DNA of 8,332 bases from Candidatus Spyradenecus faecavium (lineage in GTDB: Bacteria; Verrucomicrobiota; Kiritimatiellia; RFP12; DVOR01): positions 1 through 8,332 of the forward strand of contig DVOR01000094.1 of NCBI GenBank assembly GCA_018713405.1. The letters are read 5' to 3'. Shown here piece after piece: positions 1 to 6,827 of this stretch. Under the pieces are notes generated by a model that was not told where the DNA came from, made no database searches, and saw only the letters and a program-made list of their open reading frames with translations. Made by a program: the position numbers and the translations under genes. The first letter of the stretch is position 1; each line of letters starts with the position of its first letter.

Positions 1-793
1 CCCCGCCCGCACGGCCAAGCCCAAGATCGCCATCCTCCGCGAGGAAGGCGTCAACGGCCACATCGAGATGGCCGCCGCCTTCGCCCTCGCCGGCTTCGAG
101 TCCGTCGACGTGCACATGACCGACCTGCTCACCGGCCGCGTCTCCCTCGACGACGGCTTCAAGGGCCTCGTCGCCTGCGGCGGCTTCTCCTACGGCGACG
201 TGCTCGGCGCCGGCTCCGGCTGGGCCCGCGGCATCCTCTTCAACCCGGCCCTCAAGGCGATGTTCAAGCGCTACTTCGAGCGCCCCGACACCTTCACCCT
301 CGGCGTCTGCAACGGCTGCCAGATGGTCTCCCAGCTCAAGGGCATCATCCCCGGCGCCGCCCACTGGCCCCGCTTCGTGCGCAACGCCTCCGACCAGTTC
401 GAGGGCCGCTACTGCACCCTCGAGGTCCTCGACACCCCCAGCGTGCTCCTCAAGGGCATGGCCGGCAGCCGTCTCCCCATCGCCGTCGCCCACGGCGAGG
501 GCCGCGTGGCCTTCGAGCGCCCCGAGGACGCCGCCGCCGCGCGCGCCGCGCTCCGCTTCGTCGACGGCCGCGGCCGCCCCACCGAGGTCTACCCCTGGAA
601 CCCCAACGGCTCCGCCGGCGGCCTCTGCGGCTTCACCTCCGACGACGGCCGCGCCACCATCCTCATGCCCCACCCCGAGCGCTCCTTCCGCGCCATCCAG
701 CTCTCCTACGACGACGGCACCTTCGCCGGCGGCGACGAGGGCCCCTGGGCCAAGCTCTTCTGCAACGCCTACGCCTTCGCCACCCAGGCATGA
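1..793 (+). CDS. purL: Phosphoribosylformylglycinamidine synthase, C-terminal glutamine amidotransferase domain (5'-partial)
   Basis: This is the 3' end of PurL (FGAM synthase), the fourth step of purine biosynthesis, which turns FGAR, glutamine and ATP into FGAM in the cytosol. The reading frame is open from base 2 and gives 263 residues. They correspond to the class I glutamine amidotransferase domain that frees ammonia from glutamine. The domain opens with PKIAILREEGVNGH. The nucleophile Cys is in GVCNGCQM (codon 308-310), HGEGR follows, and the His and Glu of the triad lie in MPHPER (codons 671-673 and 677-679). The match to the C-terminus of E. coli long-form PurL, as I remember it, is close throughout. 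The PARTA stretch before PKIAIL has no start codon and looks like the linker of the fused form of about 1,300 residues, so a separate PurQ is less likely. The stop overlaps the next gene's ATG by 4 bases. Third codon positions are overwhelmingly C. Confidence 0.96.
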   Translation, partial: PARTAKPKIAILREEGVNGHIEMAAAFALAGFESVDVHMTDLLTGRVSLDDGFKGLVACGGFSYGDVLGAGSGWARGILFNPALKAMFKRYFERPDTFTLGVCNGCQMVSQLKGIIPGAAHWPRFVRNASDQFEGRYCTLEVLDTPSVLLKGMAGSRLPIAVAHGEGRVAFERPEDAAAARAALRFVDGRGRPTEVYPWNPNGSAGGLCGFTSDDGRATILMPHPERSFRAIQLSYDDGTFAGGDEGPWAKLFCNAYAFATQA

Positions 794-1713
794 GAAGCCT
801 CCTCGCCCTCCTCGCCATGCTCTGCGCCCTCACCCTCGGGGCGCAGGGCCTCGAGGCCTCCCACCGCGCCGCGATGGAGGCCCTCTACGGCGAGGCCAAC
901 CCCTGGGGCGCCGACGACCCCGCCCTCTTCCGCGAGTATGTCGCACCCCTGACCACCCTCGGCGAGACGCCCGTCGACTGGCTCCCCGTCCTCCGACCCA
1001 TCGCCCAGGCGCTCACCGCCGGCGCCAAGACGCCCCTCGAGGCCGCCATGCGCCTCAACCGCGGCCTCTGGAAGCGCGTCGACGTCGTCTACTCCACCAA
1101 GCGCGACAAGCCCAACCAAGACCCCCTCCACTCCATGCGCATCGGCATGGCCTCCTGCTCCGGCCTCTCCATCCTCCTGGTCGACGCCTGCCGCAGCGTC
1201 GGCATCCCCGCCCGCGTGGTCGGTTGCCGCTGGCGCAACAAACCCGGCAACCACACCTGGGTCGAGGTCTGGAGCGAGGGCGACTGGCACCCCCTCGGCG
1301 CCTTCGAGGACACCCCGCCCGACAAACTCTGGTTCCTCGCCGACGCCGCCGACGCCACCGACGACGACCCGCGCTACGCGATTTACGCCGCGCGCGCCAC
1401 CCCCGACGCCGCCGGCACCATCTTCTACGGCTGGGGCGTCCCCGCCGAACGCGTCACCGCCCGCTACGCCCGCAAGGCAACCCCCGCAGCCGAGGGCGTC
1501 CGCGTCCACATCGCCGCCGAGCGCGACGGCGCCCGCGTCGCCATCCCCTTCACCGTCGAAGGGAAGCGCTACGTCACCCCCGGCCCCCTCCAGGACCTGA
1601 ACGACTACGCCACCCTCACCCTCCCCCCCGGCTCCACCTTCACCATCCACATGGAAGGCCGCGCCTTCACCCACCGCGCCGAGCCGAACGCCATCTTCGT
1701 CGAACAGCTATGA
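790..1713 (+). CDS. Exported transglutaminase-like domain protein
   Basis: This is a 307-residue protein of the transglutaminase/protease-like cysteine superfamily; its substrate is unknown. Residues 1-20 form a signal peptide (MRS, a Leu/Ala-rich core, then GAQG), so the protein is probably periplasmic. No proper lipobox is visible: the Cys at 12 follows Leu. The catalytic core spans about 115-195, with the probable nucleophile Cys123 in ASCSGLS and His155 in GNHTWVEVW. The usual third residue, normally an Asp in a W-x-x-x-D-P motif, is replaced by WHPLGAFED, where Glu173 or Asp174 may serve. From memory, a similar Gly-Ala-x-Glu form occurs in transglutaminase-like proteins of Verrucomicrobia and Bacteroidetes. 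Residues 235-307 look beta-rich and may be a small accessory domain. The ATG overlaps the purL stop (ATGA) and has no Shine-Dalgarno, which suggests re-initiation. Its own stop overlaps the next start in the same way. Cross-linking or peptidase activity cannot be told from sequence. Confidence 0.85.
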   Translation: MRSLLALLAMLCALTLGAQGLEASHRAAMEALYGEANPWGADDPALFREYVAPLTTLGETPVDWLPVLRPIAQALTAGAKTPLEAAMRLNRGLWKRVDVVYSTKRDKPNQDPLHSMRIGMASCSGLSILLVDACRSVGIPARVVGCRWRNKPGNHTWVEVWSEGDWHPLGAFEDTPPDKLWFLADAADATDDDPRYAIYAARATPDAAGTIFYGWGVPAERVTARYARKATPAAEGVRVHIAAERDGARVAIPFTVEGKRYVTPGPLQDLNDYATLTLPPGSTFTIHMEGRAFTHRAEPNAIFVEQL

Positions 1714-3074
1714 CCGCGCAGACCGCCGACAAATTCGCCTTCACCCCCTGGAACGCCACCCGTTTCTTCGTTCCCCTCTTCCTCCAAGCCGCCAGCCAAT
1801 CCCTCACCTACCCCCTCGTCGGCGTCGTCGTCGCCCACGGCCTCCACGGCGCGCGCGAGTTCTCTGCCTTCTCCCAGGGCTTCATGCTCATGTTCCTGAT
1901 CGGGACGCTCGGGTTCGGCCTCGTCACCACCGGCATGGTCTACGCCAAAGACCGCCTCGGCTACCTCCGCTTCCGCCGCGTCAACGCCCTGGTGATGCTC
2001 ATCATCTCGGCCCTCCAATGCGCCCTCGCCCTCCCCGGCATCGCCCCCTTCGTCTTCGGCCGCCTCCTCGGCCTGGAAGGCGTCCAGCTCGACATCGCCC
2101 GCTGGTCCATGCTCTTCGGCCTCCCCGCCCAGCTCGCCTTCCTCCTCCGCAACGTCCCCCAAGTCCTCCTCTACAACGACCACGCCACCGGCCGCGCCAA
2201 CCTCGCCACCATCCTGCGCATCGCCCTCACCGCCCTCCTCGCCCCCCTCTTCCACCTCCTCGGCCTCGTCGGCTGGGTCTGGGGCTGCGTCTGCCTCACC
2301 CTCCCCGTCTTCCTCGAGTCCTTCCTCATGGACTGCTTCGCCCGCCCCTACCTCCGCCGCCTCCCCATGATCCTCCGCGACGGCGAGAAGGCCACCGTCG
2401 GGCGCATCTTCCTCTTCAACATTCCCCTCTCCCTCGGCGGCACCCTCCTCTCCCTCTCCGTCTTCATGCTCAACGCCATCATCAACCGCACCGACAACGG
2501 CGCCTCCATGCTCGCCGTCCACCTCGTCGCCATCGGCCTCATCAACCCCGTCTCCTTCGGCGCCCTCCGCAACCAAGCCGTCGCCATCGGCTTCCCCCAG
2601 CGCGACCTCCGCGACCAACGCACCTTCCTCTTCGCCCTCGCCACCGGCGTCGTCCTCGCCGCCCTCCTCCTCCCCCTCACCATCCCCGCCGTCGGCGACT
2701 GGTACTTCTGCGCCATCCAAAACCTCTCCCCCCACGAAGGCGACCTCGCCCGCCAAGTCATCTGGTGGGCCTTCCCCTTCCTCCTCTTCCAGGCCGTCCG
2801 CGGCCACGCCGAAGGCCTCGCCGCCTACCGCCACCGCCCCAACGCCGTCCTCGCCGGCCAAGCCGTCTTCTTCGGCGTCCTCGTCTCCGTCCTCATCACC
2901 CTCTTCCACTTCGGCGTCTCCGGCCACGTCATGGGCATCATCGCCCTCCTCTGCGCCTCCGTCGCCACCTTCCTCACCATCCGCCTCGGCCTCGCCCTCG
3001 CCTGGATCGAAGACGACCCCGACTTCCCCAAAGGCCCCTCCTCCTCCCACCCCTCCACCTGGCCCCACCGCTGA
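1710..3074 (+). CDS. MATE/MOP-superfamily-like multidrug or metabolite transporter (polytopic membrane protein)
   Basis: This is a 454-residue inner-membrane protein with about 12 hydrophobic helices, roughly at 19-43, 55-79, 91-118, 130-155, 165-181, 182-207, 231-257, 263-285, 305-328, 348-370, 376-400 and 403-431. The two six-helix halves begin alike, with a basic/polar lead into a helix containing Pro-Leu (RFFVPLFLQ near 18 and RIFLFNIPL near 232). That internal duplication is typical of the MOP flippase superfamily, which includes MATE exporters, lipid-linked sugar flippases and ANKH. The start is the ATG that overlaps the transglutaminase stop. The frame is open further upstream, but that part is Arg/Pro-rich shadow sequence inside the upstream gene. 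Some segments resemble animal ANKH as I recall it, for example GLVTTGMVYAKDR and AFPFLLFQAVRGHAEGL. The tail after 433 is polar and Ser/Pro-rich. No substrate can be assigned. Confidence 0.75.
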   Translation: MTAQTADKFAFTPWNATRFFVPLFLQAASQSLTYPLVGVVVAHGLHGAREFSAFSQGFMLMFLIGTLGFGLVTTGMVYAKDRLGYLRFRRVNALVMLIISALQCALALPGIAPFVFGRLLGLEGVQLDIARWSMLFGLPAQLAFLLRNVPQVLLYNDHATGRANLATILRIALTALLAPLFHLLGLVGWVWGCVCLTLPVFLESFLMDCFARPYLRRLPMILRDGEKATVGRIFLFNIPLSLGGTLLSLSVFMLNAIINRTDNGASMLAVHLVAIGLINPVSFGALRNQAVAIGFPQRDLRDQRTFLFALATGVVLAALLLPLTIPAVGDWYFCAIQNLSPHEGDLARQVIWWAFPFLLFQAVRGHAEGLAAYRHRPNAVLAGQAVFFGVLVSVLITLFHFGVSGHVMGIIALLCASVATFLTIRLGLALAWIEDDPDFPKGPSSSHPSTWPHR

Positions 3075-3087
3075 CCCCGCCAAGCGA

Positions 3088-3139
3088 CCGCTCCCGTCCC
3101 TCCGGCAGGGGGCGGCTCTGCATAAGTCCACATCTTTTT
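3088..3139 (+). terminator. Possible weak terminator after the purL group
   Basis: CCGCTCCC (3088-3095) can pair with GGGGGCGG (3108-3115) to give an 8-bp stem with one G-U pair and a 12-base loop. A run of five T occurs at 3135-3139, but it lies about 20 bases past the stem, so this is not a textbook intrinsic terminator. It starts 14 bases after the stop at 3074, a plausible site for transcript ending. The call is tentative. Confidence 0.3.
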
Positions 3140-3140
3140 C

Positions 3141-3250
3141 CGAAACCCTTAAGGGTTTGCCTCGAAACCCTTAGGGTTTTGGGTCGAACCCCTTAGGGTT
3201 TCACCTCCGACCCCTAAGGGTTTCGCGGGTGACCTCTCAAGGGGTGTTTG
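3141..3250. repeat. Tandem array of 22-bp palindromic repeats, four copies plus a degraded fifth
   Basis: Four 22-bp units begin at 3141, 3163, 3185 and 3207 with no phase drift. Each has a palindromic core. Copy 1 (3143-3158) is a perfect 16-bp palindrome, AAACCCTTAAGGGTTT. Copy 2 (3165-3179) has 7-base arms around one central T. Copies 3 and 4 keep the right arm AGGGTTT but change the left arm to AACCCCT and GACCCCT. A degraded fifth unit (3229-3250), recognisable by CTCAAGGGG in the same phase, runs into the -35 box. The arms are separated by 0-1 bases and no T-run follows, so these are poor RNA hairpins. They read better as protein-binding sites, and the period of about two helical turns would put them on one face of the DNA. 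They probably control the psd operon. No known regulator motif is recognised. Confidence 0.85.
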
Positions 3251-3276
3251 GCAGCGCGCGTGGGTTTTGGTATCAT
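3248..3276 (+). promoter_or_regulatory. Sigma70-type promoter of the psd-pssA-aconitase operon
   Basis: The -35 box TTGGCA (3248-3253) matches TTGACA at 5 of 6 bases. A spacer of exactly 17 bases follows, then the -10 box TATCAT (3271-3276), matching TATAAT at 5 of 6. TGG just before the -10 gives the extended TGn element. Transcription should start near 3283, leaving a leader of about 40 bases before the psd ATG. An AAGGA Shine-Dalgarno at 3310-3314 lies 10 bases before that ATG. The -10 area is an AT-rich spot in very GC-rich DNA, and the palindrome array ends at the -35. Confidence 0.7.
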
Positions 3277-3324
3277 AATAGGAGTTGGGCAGAGGTGCCC
3301 TGTTGAGAGAAGGACGGTTTTGAG

Positions 3325-4044
3325 ATGTACGAGAACGAGAGACGCGAGAACGAGGCCATCATCCGCAACGGGTGGCCGCTGATTCTGGTGCCGTTGGCGC
3401 TGGGGATCGGCGGCGGGTGCGTGCTGTGCCCGGTCTGCGGGTTGCCGTGGGTGGCGACGGCGTGGTTGGCGCTGTGCCTGGTCTTCGCGGCCTTCATGGC
3501 GTGGTTCTTCCGCAACCCGCGGCGTGTGCCGCCGGCGGGCGAGGAGAACATCGTCTCGGGCGCGGAAGGAACGGTGCGCTCGGTGCAGTATGTGACGGAG
3601 GACGACGGTTCGCCGGCGAGCGCGGTGGCCAAGGAGTTCTTCCCCGGCGAGCGCGCGGTGCGCATCTCCACCTTCCTCTCGCCCTTGCATGTGCACGTGA
3701 ACCGCCTTTCCATCGGCGGCACGGTGAAGCAGTGCGAGTATCGCCACGGCAAGCATCTGCTGACGATGGATGAGCGCTCGAGCCTCTACAACCAGCACTC
3801 CATCGTGTTGGTGGAGGACAAGGATGGCCTGCGTTGCCTGCACAAGCAGATCACCGGCCCCATCGTGCGGCGCGTGATCTATTGGCTCGAGGAGGGCCAG
3901 CCCGTGAAGCGCGGCGGCATCCTGGGCATGATGAAGTTCGGCAGCCGCATGGACATCTGGCTGCCGGCCGACCGCGTGGAGGTCTGCGTGAAGCCGGGCG
4001 ACCCGGTGCGCGCGGGTGAGACGGTCATCGCCAAGAGGAGGTAA
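3325..4044 (+). CDS. psd: Phosphatidylserine decarboxylase, short archaeal-type (Psd-A)
   Basis: Psd decarboxylates phosphatidylserine to phosphatidylethanolamine at the inner membrane, using a pyruvoyl group made by self-cleavage. At 239 residues it is slightly long for the short Psd-A class. Residues 17-61 form a hydrophobic, Cys-containing hairpin of about two membrane segments, followed by FFRNPRRVPP. The core motif FLSPLHVHVNR has His122 and His124, and ITGPIVRRV lies farther on. The self-cleavage site is KFGSR near the C-terminus: cleavage between Gly206 and Ser207 would give a large beta chain and a 33-residue alpha chain whose N-terminal Ser becomes pyruvoyl. The start is supported by AAGGA 10 bases upstream and the promoter before it. 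The stop is 3 bases from the pssA start, the enzyme that makes its substrate, so the pair form a phosphatidylethanolamine module. Codon use has many GTG, TTG and GCG codons, unlike the purL group. Confidence 0.93.
   Translation: MYENERRENEAIIRNGWPLILVPLALGIGGGCVLCPVCGLPWVATAWLALCLVFAAFMAWFFRNPRRVPPAGEENIVSGAEGTVRSVQYVTEDDGSPASAVAKEFFPGERAVRISTFLSPLHVHVNRLSIGGTVKQCEYRHGKHLLTMDERSSLYNQHSIVLVEDKDGLRCLHKQITGPIVRRVIYWLEEGQPVKRGGILGMMKFGSRMDIWLPADRVEVCVKPGDPVRAGETVIAKRR
4036..4041 (+). promoter_or_regulatory. Consensus ribosome binding site for pssA, within the end of psd
   Basis: AGGAGG sits inside the last codons of psd, directly before its TAA and 6 bases before the ATG at 4048. It is a perfect anti-16S match and fixes the pssA start over the in-frame ATG at 4060. 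Confidence 0.8.
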
Positions 4045-4047
4045 GCC

Positions 4048-4863
4048 ATGCGTAAGATCATGAAGCTGAAGCGCCCCTCCGCGCACGCCAACCGCGTGGG
4101 CTTCGTCAACTCCATCACCGCGGGCGCCTTGGTCTGCGGTCTGACGAGCGTGCTCGCCTCCGCGTTGGGCGACTTTTACTGGGGCGCGCTCTTTATCCTC
4201 GGCGCGATGATCCTCGATGGCATCGACGGCACGATGGCGCGTATGCTCAAGGCGTCGACGGCCTTCGGCGCGGAGTTCGACACCTTTGTGGACATCACGG
4301 CCTTCGGCATCGCCCCGGCGATGTTGATGTACTTCTATCTCTTCCACGACTTCTCGGCACCGGCGCCGACGCTCCATCCGGTTGGGGCACTGCTGTCCAT
4401 CGCGATCGTCCTCTCGGGCGCCATCCGCCTGGCGCGCTTCAAGGTGGTGGACGAGGACCACGGCATGAGCGGCTACACGGGGATGCCCATCACGGTGAAC
4501 GCGCTCTGCTTGGCAGGCATCGTCCTGCTCATCGAGGCGTGGAAGAAGGGTTATGGCTTGATTGAGGGCTATGAGCTGCCGGCATGGTTGAACCTGCAGA
4601 GCGGCGGGTGGCTTTCTTGGGTGATGTACGCGAACTGCGTCATCTGCTTGCTTCTGCAAGTCTCGCCCTTTAAGTATCCGAAGCCGACGAACACGCCCAT
4701 CGGGCAGTTCATCGGCGTGTTGGCCTTTCTGGGGCTCTTCATCGGGCCGAAGACGGCGGTGGTTTGCTGCTGTTACCTGGTGCCGATGACCCTCTTCTTT
4801 GTCTATGTGGCGCCCTTCTGGTTCGCCATCAAGCGTCGTTGGCTGGCCAAGAAGGCGGCCTAA
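4048..4863 (+). CDS. pssA: CDP-diacylglycerol-serine O-phosphatidyltransferase
   Basis: This enzyme condenses CDP-diacylglycerol with L-serine to give phosphatidylserine and CMP in the inner membrane, supplying Psd encoded just upstream. The 271-residue protein carries the full CDP-alcohol phosphatidyltransferase signature (Asp-Gly-x2-Ala-Arg-x8-Gly-x3-Asp-x3-Asp) at 60-82. Asp57, Asp60, Asp78 and Asp82 are the metal and catalytic positions. Serine-type features follow: GAIRLARFKV, then YTGMPITVNA, the counterpart of the family's usual F-x-G-L-P segment, and a SPFKYPKP motif near the start of the last helices. About six to eight hydrophobic helices are visible, with basic ends on both sides. 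CCC within the penultimate helix is unusual but has no obvious role. The start is fixed by AGGAGG. The aconitase gene begins 18 bases after the stop. Confidence 0.93.
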   Translation: MRKIMKLKRPSAHANRVGFVNSITAGALVCGLTSVLASALGDFYWGALFILGAMILDGIDGTMARMLKASTAFGAEFDTFVDITAFGIAPAMLMYFYLFHDFSAPAPTLHPVGALLSIAIVLSGAIRLARFKVVDEDHGMSGYTGMPITVNALCLAGIVLLIEAWKKGYGLIEGYELPAWLNLQSGGWLSWVMYANCVICLLLQVSPFKYPKPTNTPIGQFIGVLAFLGLFIGPKTAVVCCCYLVPMTLFFVYVAPFWFAIKRRWLAKKAA

Positions 4864-4881
4864 TCCGAGAAAACTCCGAGC

Positions 4882-6813
4882 ATGAACGTCACTGAGAAAA
4901 TCCTCCGCGCGCATTTGGTCTCCGGCGAGCCCGTCGTTGGGCAGGAGGTCGGCATCCGCATCGACCAGACCCTGACCCAGGACGCCACGGGCACGATGGC
5001 CTACCTGCAGTTTGAGAGCATGGGCATCGACCGCGCCAAGACCGAGCTCTCCGTCAGCTACGTGGATCACAACACGGTGCAGATCGGCTTCGAGAACGCC
5101 GACGACCACGACTACCTGCAGAGCGTCGCGAAGAAGTATGGCATCGTCTATTCCAAGCCCGGCAACGGCATCTGCCACCAGCTCCACCTGGAGCGCTTCG
5201 GCAAGCCCGGCAAGACGCTCATCGGCTCGGACTCGCACACGCCCACGGGCGGCGGCATCGGCATGGTGGCCATCGGCGCGGGCGGCATCGACGTGGCCGT
5301 GGCGATGGGCGGCGGCCCCTACTACATCGCTTGGCCGAAGGTCGTCGGCATCCGCCTGACGGGCCGCCTGAACCCGGGCGTCTCGGCCAAGGACGTCATC
5401 CTCGCCGTGCTGCGCCGCTTCGGCTCCAAGGGGAACGTCGGGAAGGTCTTCGAGTACTTCGGCCCCGGGCTGGCCGCGCTCGACGTGCCCAGCCGCGCGA
5501 CCATCGCGAACATGGGTGCCGAGCTCGGCGTCACCACCTCCGTCTTCCCCTCCGACGACGTCACCCGCGCCTTCCTCAAGGCCCAGGGCCGCGAGCAGGA
5601 TTGGGCGCCGCTGACGGCGGACGACGAGACCTACGACGAGACCTGGGAGCTGGACCTCTCCACGCTCGAGCCCCTCGCCGCCGCGCCCCACAACCCCGGC
5701 AACATCGAGACCATCGCCGAGCACGTGGGCCAGCGCGTCAACCAGATCATGATCGGCTCCTGCACGAACTCCTCTTACCGCGACATCAAGACCGTGGCGT
5801 TGCTCCTCAAGGGCAAGCAGGTCCACCCCGACGTGGAGGTCGGCATCGCGTGCGGCTCCAAGCAGGTGGTGCGGATGCTCGCTGACGAGGGGCTGCTGGG
5901 CGCCCTCGTCGGCGCGGGCTGCCGCATCCTTGAAAACGCCTGCGGCTTCTGCATCGGCGCGCACATGAGCCCGAGCACGGACGCCGTCTGCCTGCGCACG
6001 AGCAACCGCAACTTCGAGGGCCGCTCCGGCACGCAGTCGGCCAAGGTCTACCTCGTCTCGCCCGAGACGGCGGCGGCCTCGGCCCTCGCCGGCGCCTTCG
6101 CCGACCCGCGCGCGCTCGACGTGCCGGCCGTGGCCATGCCCGAGCGCTTCACCATCGACGATGGGATGTTCCTCTACCGCGAAACCGCCGGCCGGGGCGT
6201 CCCGGGCACGGCCATCGTGCGCGGCCCGAACATCGGCGAGGTGCCCCCCGGCAAGCCGCTTCCCGAGCGCCTGGAGGGTGTGGCGACCATCAAGGTCGGC
6301 GACAAGATCACCACCGACCACATCATGCCCGCCGGCGCCCGCCTGAAGTACCGCTCGAACATCCCGGAGTACGCCAAGTACGTCTTCGAGCACACCGACC
6401 CGGACTTCTACCGGAACGCCTCGGACAACCGCGACGCCGGCAAGGCGAACGTCATCGTCGCCGGCGAGAGCTACGGCCAGGGCTCCTCGCGCGAGCACGC
6501 CGCCCTCTGCCCCATGTACCTGGGCGTGCGCGCCGTGGTCGCGAAGTCCATCGAGCGCATCCACCGCGCCAACCTCATCAATTTCGGCATCGTCCCCTTC
6601 GTCTTCGCCGACCCGGCGGACTACGACCGCGTGTCGCAGGGGGACGCCCTCGTCATCGAGGGGCTGCGCCAGGCCGTCGAGACCGGCCGCGCCACCGTCA
6701 GAGACCTTACCAACAACAACACGTTTGACGTGACGACCGAGCTGTCCGACCGTCAGAAACGCCTCATCCTCGCCGGTGGTCTCCTGGCCGCCGTGGCGCA
6801 GGGGCAGGCCTAA
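4882..6813 (+). CDS. acn: Aconitate hydratase, short single-chain (Aquifex-type)
   Basis: Aconitase interconverts citrate and isocitrate through cis-aconitate in the TCA or glyoxylate cycle, using a [4Fe-4S] cluster in the cytosol. At 643 residues it is shorter than AcnA (about 890) and AcnB (about 865), and fits the Aquifex-type family as I recall it (TIGR01342). The cluster ligands are Cys294 (GSCTNSS), Cys354 and Cys357 (CGFCIG). Other active-site segments are QDATGTMA near the N-terminus, VDHN, GSDSHTPTGGG, DKITTDHIMPAG and GSSREHAAL at 534-542 in the swivel domain. RLKYRSN keeps the Arg that corresponds to the substrate-binding Arg580 of pig aconitase (KFRGH), and FADPADY also matches that enzyme. 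Both points favour aconitase over a fused LeuCD isopropylmalate isomerase, although homoaconitase cannot be fully excluded. No strong Shine-Dalgarno lies in the 18-base gap after pssA, so coupling is likely. It is probably the third gene of the operon from the 3248 promoter. Confidence 0.9.
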   Translation: MNVTEKILRAHLVSGEPVVGQEVGIRIDQTLTQDATGTMAYLQFESMGIDRAKTELSVSYVDHNTVQIGFENADDHDYLQSVAKKYGIVYSKPGNGICHQLHLERFGKPGKTLIGSDSHTPTGGGIGMVAIGAGGIDVAVAMGGGPYYIAWPKVVGIRLTGRLNPGVSAKDVILAVLRRFGSKGNVGKVFEYFGPGLAALDVPSRATIANMGAELGVTTSVFPSDDVTRAFLKAQGREQDWAPLTADDETYDETWELDLSTLEPLAAAPHNPGNIETIAEHVGQRVNQIMIGSCTNSSYRDIKTVALLLKGKQVHPDVEVGIACGSKQVVRMLADEGLLGALVGAGCRILENACGFCIGAHMSPSTDAVCLRTSNRNFEGRSGTQSAKVYLVSPETAAASALAGAFADPRALDVPAVAMPERFTIDDGMFLYRETAGRGVPGTAIVRGPNIGEVPPGKPLPERLEGVATIKVGDKITTDHIMPAGARLKYRSNIPEYAKYVFEHTDPDFYRNASDNRDAGKANVIVAGESYGQGSSREHAALCPMYLGVRAVVAKSIERIHRANLINFGIVPFVFADPADYDRVSQGDALVIEGLRQAVETGRATVRDLTNNNTFDVTTELSDRQKRLILAGGLLAAVAQGQA

Positions 6814-6818
6814 AGGAG
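6812..6818 (+). promoter_or_regulatory. Ribosome binding site for the zinc-finger gene
   Basis: AAAGGAG overlaps the aconitase stop codon and lies 9 bases before the ATG at 6828. It fixes the start of the last gene and indicates co-expression with aconitase. Confidence 0.75.
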
Positions 6819-6827
6819 CGACGCACG

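Noticed and set aside
1224..1709. A 5' extension of the membrane-protein frame to an upstream ATG, which would give 616 residues.
   Set aside because: The added part is Arg/Pro/His-rich out-of-frame sequence inside the transglutaminase gene. The ATG at 1710 with the ATGA overlap is the natural start.
1605..3131. A minus-strand frame of 508 residues rich in Gly, Glu, Ala, Val and Asp.
   Set aside because: It mirrors the C-rich codons of the membrane-protein gene and has no recognisable domain; the + strand frame has coherent helices and symmetry.
2018..3196. A + strand frame of Pro/Arg/His-rich sequence overlapping the membrane protein and running into the repeat array.
   Set aside because: It is a composition shadow in a second frame, with no domain and no ribosome binding site.
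3143..3223. Telomere-like repeats, because the units contain TTAGGG/CCCTAA.
   Set aside because: The units are 22-bp palindromes with non-telomeric spacers in an internal chromosomal position; the hexamer match is incidental.
3141..3223. A series of intrinsic terminators formed by the palindromes.
   Set aside because: The arms are only 6-8 bases with loops of 0-1 bases, and no T-run follows, so RNA hairpins would be strained and would not terminate.
3075..3324. A replication origin or iteron array, suggested by 22-bp direct repeats, an AT-rich patch and a C-to-G skew switch.
   Set aside because: The skew reverts within aconitase, no DnaA boxes were recognised, and a normal promoter explains the AT-rich patch. 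Flanking genes are ordinary chromosomal genes.
3214..6564. A stop-free minus-strand frame of 1,116 residues opposite psd, pssA and most of aconitase.
   Set aside because: It is antisense to three clearly identified genes. Its translation is a monotonous mix of Ala, Asp, Gly, His, Arg and Val with no domains, as expected from high third-position GC that removes stop codons.
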